A stretch of 64,000 nt of DNA from the NCBI GenBank assembly GCA_020310875.1, contig CM035416.1:78982278-79046277 (forward strand). Reading direction: 5' to 3'. The translations under genes were made by a program, and so were the position numbers. How positions within the stretch are numbered: position 1 is the first letter of the stretch; the number at the start of each line of letters is the position of its first letter. This DNA is from Ceratopteris richardii (taxonomy: Eukaryota; Streptophyta; Polypodiopsida; Polypodiales; Pteridaceae). The notes under the pieces are model-generated. The model was not told the origin of the DNA. It ran no database searches and worked only from the letters and a program-made list of their open reading frames with translations. Shown here in pieces: positions 22,291 through 34,508 of this stretch.

Positions 22291-23371
22291 TATGAAGAGA
22301 TGGATTGATATGTTTTGAAGATGAAGTGATGCTGCAAAATACTTGCACTACACCAGCCAAATAAACTCCAAAGAAGTGTTATGGGCCCTTTTAGCTTCCC
22401 AATGCGTATATGTGAGACCCTATGTACCTTGGAAGATCACTTGAAAAAAGTTGAATCAAGATAGATAACTTTGACTAAAAGTCAACTAGCTCAAACCTTC
22501 TATTTTTGAACTATGACACTCACTGTTTTACTCAGTACCCCTTCTTTGGTCAAAATTGGCCAGAGATCTTTTAAACGAGTCTAATTAGAAAGAAAAGCAA
22601 CCTATTACATGTCATTTCACTAAAAATGATGAACCAAATAATGAGAAATGAACTTAGCAATTCACCTATGTCAACCCTACTTTTTAGGAAGCAGTAGACA
22701 TTTATACACAATCAAGATTAAATGTTCATTGCTCAGATCACACAAATCCAATTGCAATTAAACTCTGGAATATGATAGTATACTTAGAGAGCTACCAATA
22801 GCAAGTTAAATCTCTAAAAATCATGAACCATGCTCAGAGAAATCTGCACTACAAGATGACTGAAAACTCAGAGATTGTGATAGAGAACAGTTCATACAAA
22901 TAGACTTGACAATATGGCAATAAGTGATCATGAAATCAATTCTATATTGAGTGGAAAGTACAATGAATTATTGTTACATAAGTGTTCCTTGAGAGTACAC
23001 ACTAATCTTGTTGTAAGATCTGAATATTGAGGCTCTCTAACTACGACTAAAAAGTACATGTGTATATAGTGAGAGTTAGAGCCAACTTTTGAATTTGAAT
23101 TGGAGCTCAGCTAAATCACTTTTCCTTATTTCTAGTGATAGATTCTAACTAACTCAATTATGAGTTTGTGGAGTTCTCTTTGCCTAATCATCAAATGGAT
23201 TTAACCACTTTTGATTCTTCACTTTTACATCAAGTAAATGTTCAAAGAGTTACAAGAGATAGTTCACAAGTGAATTCTTTAATCTTCATACATTGTCTTC
23301 AGTTAAAGCTTATCCTATGACTTTGTGAGACTCAAGCCATTACTTTGGCTTGTCATAGACTTTCTCCAATA
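22291..23371 (-). repeat. Copia-A 3' LTR
   Basis: 1081 bases, delimited by the Gypsy-3 gag break at 22290 and the polypurine tract complement GCTCCCCCTC at 23372. The termini read TA...TA instead of TG...CA, which fits decay at both ends by C-to-T change. It aligns with the Copia-B LTR. Confidence 0.7.
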
Positions 23372-23439
23372 GCTCCCCCTCAAGACAAGTATGCTTGAGG
23401 CCTTCAATCTTCAAGATTTACCTACAACCCAATCATAGC

Positions 23440-25430
23440 CTTGAATTTGCAAAGTTTTGTACCATCCAATGCTTTGGTTAGAATAACTGCACATTGTGAT
23501 GAGTGGACACATTTGATATTTGAATCTCCTTGCTTAGAACTTTATCTCTTACATAGTGATAATGAATTTCAATACGTTTAGTCCTGGCATGAGAAATTGG
23601 ATTAGCAACTAAGTGAATAGAACTCATACTATCACCAAAAATAGTTGGAGTCCCGAATTCCAACCCAAGATCTTTGAATAGTGTCTTCATCTATATAGCT
23701 TCTTGAGTGGCCATGGCAAGACCTCTGTACTCAGCCTCTCTGGAAGAGAGAACAACTATAGGTTCCTTCTTGGATGACCATGAGATAAGCTTTGAACCTG
23801 CAAAAGTGAGATACCGTGAAGTGCTCCTTCTATCTTCCTTGGATCCAGCCCAATCTACATCAAAGAATAGCTTTAGACCTAAATCAGGGTAATAAAGTCC
23901 TTCATTTATGGTCCCTTTGAGATACTTGAGTATCCTTTTGGTAGCTTCCATGTGTGGTTTCCAGGCTATATATATGGACTTAGCACACTCACACTATAGC
24001 ATATATCAACCCTTGTCAATGTGGCATGGTTTAAACTACCCACTAGACTTTGATATGCTATGACATCCTCTATGAGTTCACCTTCATGTGAGCTTAGTTT
24101 GTGATTAACATCCATTGAAGTACTTGCAATCTTACAATCTTGCATCTTGAACTTTGCCAACATGTCCTTAATGTATTTTCTTTGAGTGAGAAACAAACCA
24201 TGATCTTTGTAGACAACTTCCAATCCTAGGAAGTAGGTAAGTTATCCCAAATCACTTATCTTGAACTCTTCTCTCATCTATTCTTTGATTCTCTTCATGC
24301 CATCTGTATCATTTCTTGTAAGTATAATATCATCTACATATACACATAAGTAGATGACTTCTGAATTACTCTCTTAATAAAGAGTGATGGATCTCCCTTG
24401 CTTGGTTGAAAGCCTTTGTCCTGCAAGAATGAAATAAGTCTGTAGTTCCAAGCTCTTAGAGCTTGCTTGAGACCATACAATGCTTTGTTTAGTTTACATA
24501 CATAATCAGGATACACTTGATTCTCAAAACGAGGTGGTTGTTCCATATGTACTTCTTCTGTTATCCAACCATTAGGAAATGCATTTTTACATCTAATTGG
24601 AGTATCTTCCAATTCTTGGAAGAAGCAATACTAAGCAAAACTCTCATTGTAGGCATCTTTACTATAGGGGAAAATGTTTCTTCATAACCAACTCCTTGAG
24701 TTTCTACAAAGCCTTTTGCTACAAGCCTTGCCTTATACCTGCTTATAGAACCATCAGAATTCTTCTTGAGTTTGTAGATCCACCTTGAACCTATTACTTT
24801 CATGGATGAAGTCTTGGGAACTAAATCCCAAGTGTTGTTTTCCTCAAGAGCTTCAATCTCCTCCTTCATTGCATGCCTCCATTTTGGTTTTACCTTGGCT
24901 TATTCAAATGATGAGGGCTCCTCTTGATTTATATCTTGTGCTATGTAGATAGAGTGCTTAGTAACTAGAGTGGTGTCAAAACCATACCTTTTTGGCTTCT
25001 TCTTTTCCCTCATAGACCTTCTTAGGTCATGTTGGGATGATTCTGCCTCTTGTCCAAGTTCTTGCAATTTTGCTTTACCTTTAGATTTCCATGCCTTGAT
25101 TTTTTTCCATTTGAGATTCTTCATCATCTTCTGAGGTGTCTTGCTCTTCAATCTTAGGTTGATTTTCTTTAACAAGCCTTGGAAAATCTTCTTCAAGATC
25201 ATATGGAAAATTGACCTTCTTGCATGAATCCTCATACCATGAGTTGTTCTCATCAAATACTACATCTCTACTCACCAAGAATCCTTTGTTGGTAGGGTTG
25301 TATAGTCTGTAGCCCTTTTGGTTGTTGTCATATCCAATGAATACACACCTTTCTACTTTTGGATCCATCTTTCCTCTAATCTGTGAAGGAATATGAACAT
25401 AAGAAATACAACCAATACTTGAGAATGCAA
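23440..25430 (-). pseudogene. Copia-A pol remnant
   Basis: Read right to left: the integrase end block CVFIGYDNNQKGYRLYNPTN, RT blocks RYKARLVAKGFVETQGVGYEETFSP and CKLNKALYGLKQA, and RNase H blocks [15 protein letters not shown] and [11 protein letters not shown] with the final HARTKRIEIHYHYVRDK segment. Highly similar to Copia-3 pol. Broken in several places. Confidence 0.8.
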
Positions 25431-26642
25431 AAATTCCCTCAAGGAATGACTTTAGCAAGACAACGAAGTCTAGAGCAAACTTATTTGTGACAACTTGTAA
25501 AAACGAGGAAGAGACGGATACCTAAGACATGGTGTTCATGAGAGTGATTACTTGAGCATATTAGAGACTACACACCAAGGTGTTGTCAGAGGTCATGTTG
25601 TCCCTGATAAGATAATCAACGCCATACTATTTGTAGGATTATGGTGGCCCAGTCTTCACATGGATGCACATACCTATGTTAAGAGATGTGATGTGTGCCA
25701 GACAATGTAGTTTTCTACTCGCAGAGATGAAATGCCACTTAAACCCATGATGGGAGGATGTGCATTCTCTAAGTGGGGTATAGATTTTGTAGGACCTGTT
25801 AACCCCCTGCTAAAGGTACTCATGCTCAATATATCATAGTAGCGATAGACTATCTTACCAAATGGGTAGAGGCTAAGGCTGCCAAAAAGAATGATGCACA
25901 CACGATAAAAAAATTCTTATTCGAAAATATCTTTACGAGATATGGATTGTCTATAGAGTTGGTGAGAGATCAAGGAACTCACTTTCTAAACCAAGTCATT
26001 GAATATTTGTTACAGGATTTTATGGTGATTCATAAGAAATCCACACCATATCATCCTCAGGAAAATGTTCAAGCAGAAAGTACTAACAAGATCCTTTGTA
26101 TTGTATTGATGCAACTCGTGAACAACAAACATTCAAATTGGGACAAACAATTACATCACACTGTTTGGGCATATCGAGTGGCCTACAAGACCGTACTCAA
26201 TGCAACTCCCTTTCAGATGGTGTTTGGTCAAAACGCTATGCTTCCTTTGGATTTTTTGATGCCCAACCTTAAGGTTGCACAAGAACATCAGTGGAAGAGC
26301 CATGAATTATCATCAAGGATAATGGACTTGGAACGATTAGGAAAAACCAAGCAAAAAGCAACAACAGGGATATATGCAGCTAAGAAGCGATAGAAAGACT
26401 ATTTTGATGCACATGTAAAAGATAAATGCTTAAAAAAAGGTGAATTAGTCCTAGTGTACATGCCGAAACAACATGCACATAAACTAGAGAAATGTGGTTA
26501 TGGACCTGTGATTATTAACAGGCTCTCGACAGGTGGAGCAGTTCAATTAGCCACATTAGAAGCAGAGATCATGCCTAATTATATTAGTGGCTCTGGAGTC
26601 AAGCTTTATCAGGAACCTCTTATGGAGGATATGCTTAGATGA
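25431..26642 (+). pseudogene. Gypsy-3 integrase remnant
   Basis: Plus-strand counterpart of the Gypsy-1 integrase. It starts in the linker before the second H2C2 module (TLARQRSLEQ), carries that module (LWWPSLHMDAHTYVKRCDVC), then the core with ELVRDQGTHFLNQVIEYL, the WAYRVAYKTVLNATPFQMVFG block, and a C-terminal domain with LEKCGYGPVIINRL. It shows the integrase end that Gypsy-1 loses at the window edge. Broken in several places. Confidence 0.8.
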
Positions 26643-26644
26643 CT

Positions 26645-29600
26645 CACATTGTTAAAGAAGTGTAAGGAGGAAGAAAAGAGAATACGTGAGGAAGCTCAGC
26701 TAGAAGCTCTAGAACCCATTAAATGCATGAAAAGTAGACAAGGATTACAGAGACAAAATTATAACCATCTCGAGGACACACTAAGATACCACATGTCCAT
26801 GTGTCAAATAGAGTCAACTGCTCATCCTAGCATAGTGGATAGGAGACCATTCATTGAAGCATGCTAGACCAAGGCAACACCCACCATGAGCTTAGGGCGT
26901 TAATTGATTCAGGTGTTGCGACTAGTGCAATTATGTGGTCTCACTATAAGGACTCAAGATTAGAAATGCGGCCAATTGAGGCATACCTCATAGGGCTAGG
27001 ATGCATGGAAACCCATTGCATGGGTGAGGTGGACCTTCCTATCCTCATACATGAAGAAACCGGCCATGAGTGTGAAACTCCTAATAGAACTGCTAATCCT
27101 TGGCTAGGATTGGTTGTATGATCACTCAGTGGACCTAAATCTTAGACAATGCTCCCTACAGCTCAGGACCTTAGACCAGTAGCAAGTGATACCACTTGAA
27201 TTCCCTAACAATACACCCCCTGAGGAATGTAACCCTAGACCATATGAAATGATTGTGAATGAGGATCGAAAGATCTTTGGAAAAATCTGTCAGATAAGCC
27301 AAATCCATCCAAGGTCAACCCACAAGGGCTTGGTGATGGATAGTTGGCACTCAGGAAGATGTCAAGAGATATCCCCCTGGTTTTCCTTTGCACAAGAAGG
27401 GGACTACATCAATGGTCAGGTGGGATACATAAGCAAACAAATGGGGACCATAGGCTCCTATGTCCCATCCTCCACACTTCTTGTAGAACATTCTAGATCT
27501 ATTGTATAAAATGTCTCACTTCCTGATGGGCAGGTCACACAAATGTTGTACCTCACTTCTTTTCCAAAGCAGACTGTGAACCAGACCTCTCAACCTCAAT
27601 CACCAAGAAGTCAACCATGACTTAAGAACCCCAATCGAGGACCATACCAAATGACTCCAAGGTGGAAGCAACCTCAATATGTCAAAGCCACTGGCACAAA
27701 ACAAGTATGGGTGCCAAAATGTCAGAAAGTACCAATAGTTTTCAAAAGCACAGGCTATGATAAGAAGAGGTCAAGGCAGAATCAGAATCAGCATCCAACC
27801 TACCCTTGACCTTCTTCTCCATCGACGAGGACTAGAAAGATTTGGATTGCCAAGAAGTACTTAACAAACCGGCCCACACCCATGTAGATTTGGGTACCCA
27901 AGAATTGTCTTTTAGCTCAAAACCCAAGCCATGTAATATACAACCCTTCGAAATCACTTCACCCATCGATGACACTAGTGCTAGATTCACTTTTGTACCT
28001 CAACAAAAGAACACCACCCGTACACCAACTCTTAGGAAATGGATGTAAAAACGTGTCAAGAAACCTCCACATGATCCTTTTTATGACATAACACCTATCC
28101 CAACTAACCGTTACCCTTGTAATAATTCACCCACGATTGAACCTTGTACAAATTCACCACACTAACCCACCATCACTTGTAATCAAATCTCATCAAAGCA
28201 ATGTATGCACTATCTAAAGCATGTAGGCTGTCTAGTGACCTACATTAGTTTATGAGAAATCATTCCATAAACCACCTCATGACACTCGACTACATGGGTT
28301 ACACATCAGCTATGGAAAGGGATTTCGGTCTCAATTTATTGACATCATAATTAATCTCCATACGAATGTGATATCCTTTTGTAGTTAATCATCTATGCAC
28401 TCATTTTGATCATCATGCAAGCTAAAGGAACTATCAGGGCTCACCCCAACGCACCTGTAGTCAATTTTGATAATCTGTTAGTTGACTCTTACCCTACATC
28501 GCAACTGCTAGAATTTCAAGGGTTCATGGGGCCGATGCCCATCGATGATCCTCCTCTTTGACACACTGAAAAAGTACACAACAACTTGCATTGTTTCCAA
28601 GGACTTGCACGACCGCTCGCAGATGGGAACTACATCTATGGTGCTATGCTTTGTTTTAGTGGTAACACATGGGGCAGATATCATTTTTTTCTCACGCAAG
28701 TTTGAAAACCTTCAGAACTTAGAGGAGCTACAACATATTTGGGCTAGAGCTGGATTCACAAAGAACTTTAGTGCACCTTTGTGGAAACTTGATTTCTATT
28801 GATGCTACTATTTGGTGACCACTCTTGAACCCCTAGTGCAAAAGGAATTTCCAGGAACTTTTGTTTTTCCATCGCTAGTGAATGACCCCCTGTATAAGAA
28901 ATTTTATCTCTTAAAAGACCTCATTTGATCTACTCTATAGATCCATGGCACTCACACGCCAATAGAAAGAGAAAGGCTCATTCCTGAGCCTATGAAAAGA
29001 GGTGAGGTTTTGAAGAGGGTAGATGTTTATGCCATCACACCAGAGTTATCAAAGCCACTGCATATTTGCATGCAGCATTTTTCTTTCCCTACAGAGGATC
29101 GCTTCATTATTCCACAGAAACACATTTTGTTTGGCTTATATCTATTGAATATAGGCCCTCAAACAATCAACCTTGGTACATGGATTCAAGATCAGTTGTA
29201 CTTAGCAGAGTAGAGATGGGAACGCAAGCATGTCATCCATGGATGTTGTGCTCTCACAAGAATCATCTACATGTGTTTGGCTTACGACTTACCAATCGAA
29301 TGTGCCATGACCAGTGAGGAGCTCAAATGATTTAAGAGAACCACCAAGAAGGCATGCAAATCCAACAAGGCCAGAGCAGGAAAGCGTACGAGGGGCTCAA
29401 TTCCATGCCTACAGATCCCGAAGTCACCTTCCCCACAAGCATCACCCCAAAAATCTCCCACAAAACCTCCTGCACATGTACCACCGAAATGCATTCGCCT
29501 ATCATGCCCTATAATAACTAAAGGCACCACTAGTGCAGTGATTCCCTCGGAAGCCCCTACTCTAGCAGCTACTATGGAAGCCAGCAAGATTCCCACCACC

Positions 29601-30240
29601 ATTGGTGCGGATCCATTCACTTTTCCCATACCTAATCTCAAGGCAGAGGCCACTAACATTACATTTGATTTCGAGATGCACGATGCATTTTCTAAATTTC
29701 AATTTGTCGAAGGGCAACTTTTCTCTCAAGAATACGAAAGACCAAGCTATCCTCCTACACCCCTTGATCAGCAACAAGAAAATGTAGTTTTGAGCTCAAA
29801 TGCAGAAGATTGGACGATGACTGATGATGAAGAAATTCAAACCAGTCTTGACTCGCAAGAAGAGTACCAACAGGAACAACAATAGCAACAAACTGAAGCT
29901 TAAGGAGATATGAGCACCCATGAAGAGGATACATTTGAAGCCGCCACCTATACATTGGCCATTCAGAAACTATATCGCAATATGCAAGCCATGTGGGCAC
30001 ACTGACAGTTATCAAAAGAGAAAAGTCAAGAAATCCTACAACAAGAACTCACTAGCAGAGGATTTGAAGATTCCTTCATTCATGGCTTTAATGAACTAAT
30101 CAAGTATGTGGGAACTTTAGAGGAACTTCATTTTTTGAAGAGGAAACATTTACCATAGTTCGACCCTTCACAAATTTGTCTAATGTCCAAACCAGGCCAA
30201 TACATCCACGTGCCCACCTATGTCCAGTCCTCCTGACATC
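26645..30240 (+). pseudogene. Gypsy-3 region after the integrase, decayed extra coding sequence
   Basis: About 3.6 kb follow the integrase before Copia-2. Short open pieces show sequence that looks protein-coding but is not RT or LTR: a retropepsin-like ELRALIDSGVATSA block near 26880, a Pro/Lys-rich stretch with VWVPK near 27700, and an acidic Gln/Glu-rich stretch at 29538-29885. Athila and Tat elements are known to carry an extra gene after pol, and this fits that position, but I cannot identify the product. Many breaks. Confidence 0.5.
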
Positions 30241-31260
30241 CTGAAGAAGCACGTTTAATATGACACACGAGTGTCATAACAACCAGCCCAATCTGAGTCA
30301 AAAAAAGCATGCCAATCTGGCAGTAGTGATCCCCCTTGGGATAAAACAACCCAAGTAGCCGAATACCACTCAAGTAGTGAAAGATGCGCTTAACCGCCTT
30401 CCAATGTGTGACTCTTGGTCAATGCATAAACCTGCTAATCTGTGAGACAACAAACTGAATATCTAGCCACAATAATGTGTCAATATATTTCGTTTGACAC
30501 AAAGCCATTCCACCATCAACTTGCATAAACTGAATGCCGAAATAGTGATGCAAATGCCCCAAATCAGACATCTCAAATGAGGCATGCAAATCAGCCTTGA
30601 AATCAGCAATATGCTCTCAATAGGACCAGTGAGCAGCATGTCATCAACATAGACAACAATGATCAGAAGCACATCATTAGCACGCTTAACATATAAGGTG
30701 CTTTCAGTTGGACTATTCTCAAAACCATGTGCAACCAGATAGGCATTAACATACACTTCTTCATGCAAGTCACCATTCAAAAATGTTGTTTTAATGTCCA
30801 ACTGATGTAAATTCCAACCACGATGGGCTGCAAGTGCACAAATTCTCCGAACAATAGTCATACGGCATGTAGGTGCAAAGGTCTCATCAAAATCAATGCC
30901 TCTTTCCTGTGCATAACCCTTTGCAACAAGCGTAGCCTTATACTTGTCAACTGTACCATCAGGTTTACGCTTCAGCTTGTATACCCACTTAGTGCCAATG
31001 GCCTTCTTTCCAGGAGGCAAGTCACATAAAGACCATGTATCATTCTTCATTATAGCATCATATTCAGATTGCATAGCAGCCATCCAATTTTCTGAATTCT
31101 ATGCTTCATCAAAAGAAACAGGCTCATTCTCATCACAGAGACTAGACGTAGCCATAGCATAGCAATCTGATGCAAAGGAGGCACTATGAGAGCCTGAACG
31201 AGCACGATATGACAAAGGTGCATCTAATTTGCTGTCACACAAAGTCTGCACTAGCCATTT
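30240..31260 (-). pseudogene. Copia-2 reverse transcriptase and start of RNase H
   Basis: RT blocks: MQSEYDAIMKNDTWSLCDLP, KAIGTKWVYKLKRKPDGTVDKY, LVAKGYAQERGIDFDETFAP, QLDIKTTFLNGDLHEEVY and the catalytic VYVDDMLLTG. Weak RNase H-like coding continues left to about 30240, where Gypsy-3 sequence begins. Broken. Confidence 0.8.
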
Positions 31261-31275
31261 TGGCATAATTTTTGC

Positions 31276-32355
31276 CTACTCAATATCAGCTCTCTCATCA
31301 ACAAGTGCATCATGTAAATCTGCATCAGAAATGGAATGATTTGCATCATCATATGAAACCTGCAAAGGCTGAGAAGTTTCCTCATTAGGACCAGCACTAG
31401 GATGTCCACCTGTAAACAGAGGCATCAAAGTATCATACATGTCTTTGGAGCTAACAGATGTCTCCTTAGTACATGAAAGCAATGGCTGAATAGCATCTTC
31501 CACAAAGACAACATCACGGCTAACCAGAATGCGTTTAGTCTGTGGATGATACAGACGATAGTCTTTACTTTCAGAAGTGTACCCAACAAAAATACATTTT
31601 ACTACCTTATCATCCAATTTTCTGTGATGTTGTTCAGGAACTAGTGCATATGCCAAACAACCAAAAACACGCAGATGAGCAACACATGGCTTGCGGTCAT
31701 GCCAAGCCTCATATGGAGTGATAGAGTGCAGCGCTTTAGTGGGACACTTGTTCAGTACATATGTTGCACACATGACAGCCTCAAGCCAGAAACTATGTGG
31801 TAAAGCCTGACTCTTGACCATGCACCTCGCCATCTCCATGAGTGACATGTTCTTTTGTTCAGCAACTCCATTCTATTGAGGTGTATACGGCATTGTACAC
31901 TGGTGTTTTATCCCACGTTCAGCCAGAAATGCATTAAAATCAGAAGACATATATTCCTCCCCCTCGATCAGAATGGAGGGTGCCCATTTTACATGCTTAC
32001 AGATTTTTAGCCAAAACCAAAAACTGATTAAAGCACATGAACACTTCGGTCTCTGGTTTGAGTGGATATACCCATGCATGCCTGGAAAAAACATCAATGA
32101 AAGTCACGAAGTAAAGGTAATTTCCAAAAGAGGATGTCTGCATAGGACCACAGACATCACTATGTACAAGCTGCAATTTCTGTGTAGCCCGAACTGAACC
32201 ATCTTTTGGAAAGGAGGAACGCTGCATTTTGCCCAAAATACAGCCTTCACAAACATGGTTTCCAAGTGCCTCAATTTTGGGCAAAGAGGACACCATTTCA
32301 GATTTCTGGAGGCGTAGCAAACTAGAACAATTCAGATGACCAAAGTGTGCATGCC
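31276..32355 (-). pseudogene. Copia-2 integrase
   Basis: Zinc-binding region WHAHFGHLNCSSLLRL with CEGCILGK, core blocks VHSDVCGPMQTSSFGN and FIDVFSRHAWVY, then the C-terminal part with FWLEAVMCATYVLNKCPTKAL, YEAWHDRKPCVAHLRVFGCLAY and CIFVGYTSESKDYRLYHP. The right end is cut by the Copia-3 insertion at 32360. Broken. Confidence 0.8.
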
Positions 32356-32360
32356 AAAGC
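32356..32360. repeat. Left target-site duplication of the Copia-3 multimer (AAAGC)
   Basis: AAAGC just before the first LTR base. The same five bases follow the last LTR at 49504-49508. Confidence 0.9.
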
Positions 32361-33438
32361 TGTTGGTGCATTTTGCCCAAGCCTACATGCTTGATATGCT
32401 TGATATTATCCTCATTTGTAAGTCACATGAGTAGTCATGTGAACACCTCTTGTAAAAGAGTACATTTTATCTCTTGTAAATGGAAAAAGAAAAAAGTAAA
32501 AGGATGGCTTACCTCATGCATGATGTAAAAGCAAATTCGTGGCTCCAACTACCAAAATCACGAATTTTTGAGCTGAGGGAATCTCTCCTAACTTTGGGGA
32601 TCACTTTTAGGTTGAGCCATTCGAATTTGAATTCAAAACTCCCTCCAAGAATAGCTATAAAAGGAGCAAGAAGGAAGAGGCGATTAGCAAGCCTTGTACG
32701 TGACCACTTCATGTCATTTTGTAGAGATTGAAGAGCTTACTCCATAGCTCTATCATTCTACTCCCATTGTGCAAAGATTCATTGCCAATGTGGTTGTAAT
32801 CATATGTGAATCTATACATTTATTATCATCTACCTCTCTGTTTTGTTCTCTGCTATACTCACTCAGAGCAGTAACTTCAGAAGGTCATATCTCGAGTTTT
32901 ACTGAACCTTTTTCAGTGTTTTAAAGTGCGTTGGATAGCTCTCACTGTCTAGTTTCTACCTATACATTTTCAAGGTCATTGGATTTATACTTTTGGAGAT
33001 ATCTGCATTTTACTGCTTACTGGTCTATCTCTGCAGAGCCCCGAGAATTGTGGGAATGTTCCAGAACTTGATGAAACTTGTTCTCAGTGCTCAGTCCATC
33101 ATTTGAAGTGTTTTAACTTGGAATAGGAAGCTTGCTAAGTCTATTTGCTATGCCCAAAAGGAATTTTTCTAATTCCTTCCAGGTTGAGAGCACTGTTCAT
33201 TTTTTCCAGCAGGTGTATGTCCAAAAATAGCAAGTTTTGGGAGCTAGTCATTTCGCAACTAGCCTGTCTTGACTTAAACTTTTGGGATACATGTTCCAAA
33301 GTACTTGGCTGATATTTTGGTGGATTTAGGAAGCTCAAAGGGTCTACTAATCAACTCTGAAGTCTCAGTTGGCTGGTGTGAAGCTGGTTGTAGCGGCACC
33401 TACTCATCTTTGGATTGCATCCACCATCTCTCTTCACA
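32361..33438 (+). repeat. Copia-3 LTR 1 (outer 5' LTR)
   Basis: Starts TGTTGGTGC and ends CTCTTCACA, 1078 bases. It contains a TATA box at 32656-32664. It carries T at LTR position 253, where the other three LTRs have G. Confidence 0.95.
32656..32664 (+). promoter_or_regulatory. TATA box in the Copia-3 LTR (repeated every 5355 bases)
   Basis: TATAAAAGG about 295 bases into the LTR, repeated at 38011, 43366 and 48721. Transcripts would start about 30 bases downstream. Because each internal region is followed by a further LTR, each of the three units has its own promoter. Confidence 0.55.
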
Positions 33439-33439
33439 G

Positions 33440-33451
33440 TGGTATCAGAGC
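33440..33451 (+). other. Copia-3 primer binding site (unit 1)
   Basis: TGGTATCAGAGC, the standard site opposite initiator tRNA-Met, one base after the LTR. Repeated at 38795 and 44150. Confidence 0.9.
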
Positions 33452-33464
33452 ATAGTCAAGCAAC

Positions 33465-34500
33465 ATGGGAGATGGATTTCCATCAACAATTGACAAATTG
33501 GATCGAAACAACTATCCGGCATGGTCTCTAAGGATGGAGGCTTACCTTCAAGGGAGGAATCTATATGGATTCATATCCGGAGATGAAGCAATGCCAACCA
33601 TGAGGAACAAAGGGCAACCATCACATGAAGAAGTGGAAGGACTTTCGAATTGGTGTTCGAAGGATGCACTTGCAAGGTCCTATATTCTAAACTCAATCTC
33701 TGATTTTCTTTTACCTCATGTCAAGGGATGCAAGACATCAAGAGAAACCTGGAATGCACTTGCTTCTTTCTTCTCTTCCAACACTCGAGCAAGGAAGAAC
33801 CAATTGTGGATGGAGTTCACAACAATGAAGAAAAGCCCGAAGCAAAATGTGACTGATTATGTCACAAAGATGAAGGAGATTTCCGACCAACTTGGAAGCA
33901 TTGGAGAGGTAATTGAAGAGGAGCAAATCATAAGACAAATCATGAATGGAATCAAAGTAGACGACAAGTGGGAGTCATTCACAACAGCCATGGATTTATA
34001 CATGGATATGCATGTACCCGACCTCAACACACTCATGGGCCAACTCTTCACTCATGAAGCAAAGATTAGCAAAGGTGGTGAGTCCTCAAGAGGTAATCAA
34101 ACTTCTGCCTTATATTCTGATAAAGCTAAGGTCAAGGACAAGTCAAAGAATAGAAAGAATGAAGATGAAGGAAGCTCTTTCCAAGCAAACTTTGCAGGTA
34201 GAGGATGAGCTAGAGGAAGAGGCAGAAGTGGAAAGCAATGCAGGGGGAGATTCCAATCATCTCAACCTTGCAACATATGTGGCTTATCTAACCATACTAC
34301 TGAAGAATGTTTCAGGAATCCAAGGAACTCAAGAGGAAGAGGATTCAATAGAGGTGGCTATGGATCAAATAGAGGCAGGTACAATGGAGGCTACAACAAC
34401 AACTACTACAACAACAATTACAACAACAACAACAACTATCAAAGTGGCCATAGAGGAAGAAGAGATTACAATAACTATGCAGAGGACCAAAGTCAAGAAG
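33465..34500 (+). CDS. Copia-3 gag, unit 1
   Basis: Starts MGDGFPSTIDKLDRNNYPAW, 14 bases after the primer site. Copia-type gag (UBN2 family) with blocks WNALASFFSSNTRARKNQLW and LMGQLFTHEAK, then an Arg/Gly-rich stretch, a CCHC knuckle (CNICGLSNHTTEEC, about 34270-34310) and an Asn/Tyr-rich tail encoded by an ACAACA-type run. It would form the particle that holds element RNA. This part is not fully intact. Confidence 0.85.
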
Positions 34501-34508
34501 ATTCATTA

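Larger units (their letters stand above)
22291..25430 (-). mobile_element. Copia-A, partial Ty1/Copia element (end of integrase, RT, RNase H, 3' LTR)
   Basis: A minus-strand Copia copy of the Copia-B family, inserted in Gypsy-3 gag at 22290. It retains the end of the integrase region, RT, RNase H, polypurine tract and 3' LTR. The 5' LTR, gag and protease are absent, and at about 25430 the sequence changes straight into Gypsy-3 integrase. Several breaks; old. Despite lying near Copia-B it is not simply the other half of it, because the two pieces are in the wrong order and separated by Gypsy-3 sequence. Confidence 0.8.
21136..30240 (+). mobile_element. Gypsy-3, old plus-strand Gypsy element split by Copia insertions
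   Basis: Two blocks of one plus-strand element related to Gypsy-1: gag at 21136-22290 and integrase plus downstream region at about 25431-30240, with Copia-A between them and Copia-B to the left. RT and RNase H are not present, and no LTR of it is seen. It has many breaks and is clearly the oldest element in this half of the window. The right limit, where Copia-2 starts, is accurate to perhaps 50 bases. Confidence 0.75.

Noticed and set aside
32480-32731. Small basic reading frames in the Copia-3 LTRs
   Set aside because: They lie over the TATA and R regions of the LTR, recur in all four LTRs, and have no coding support.
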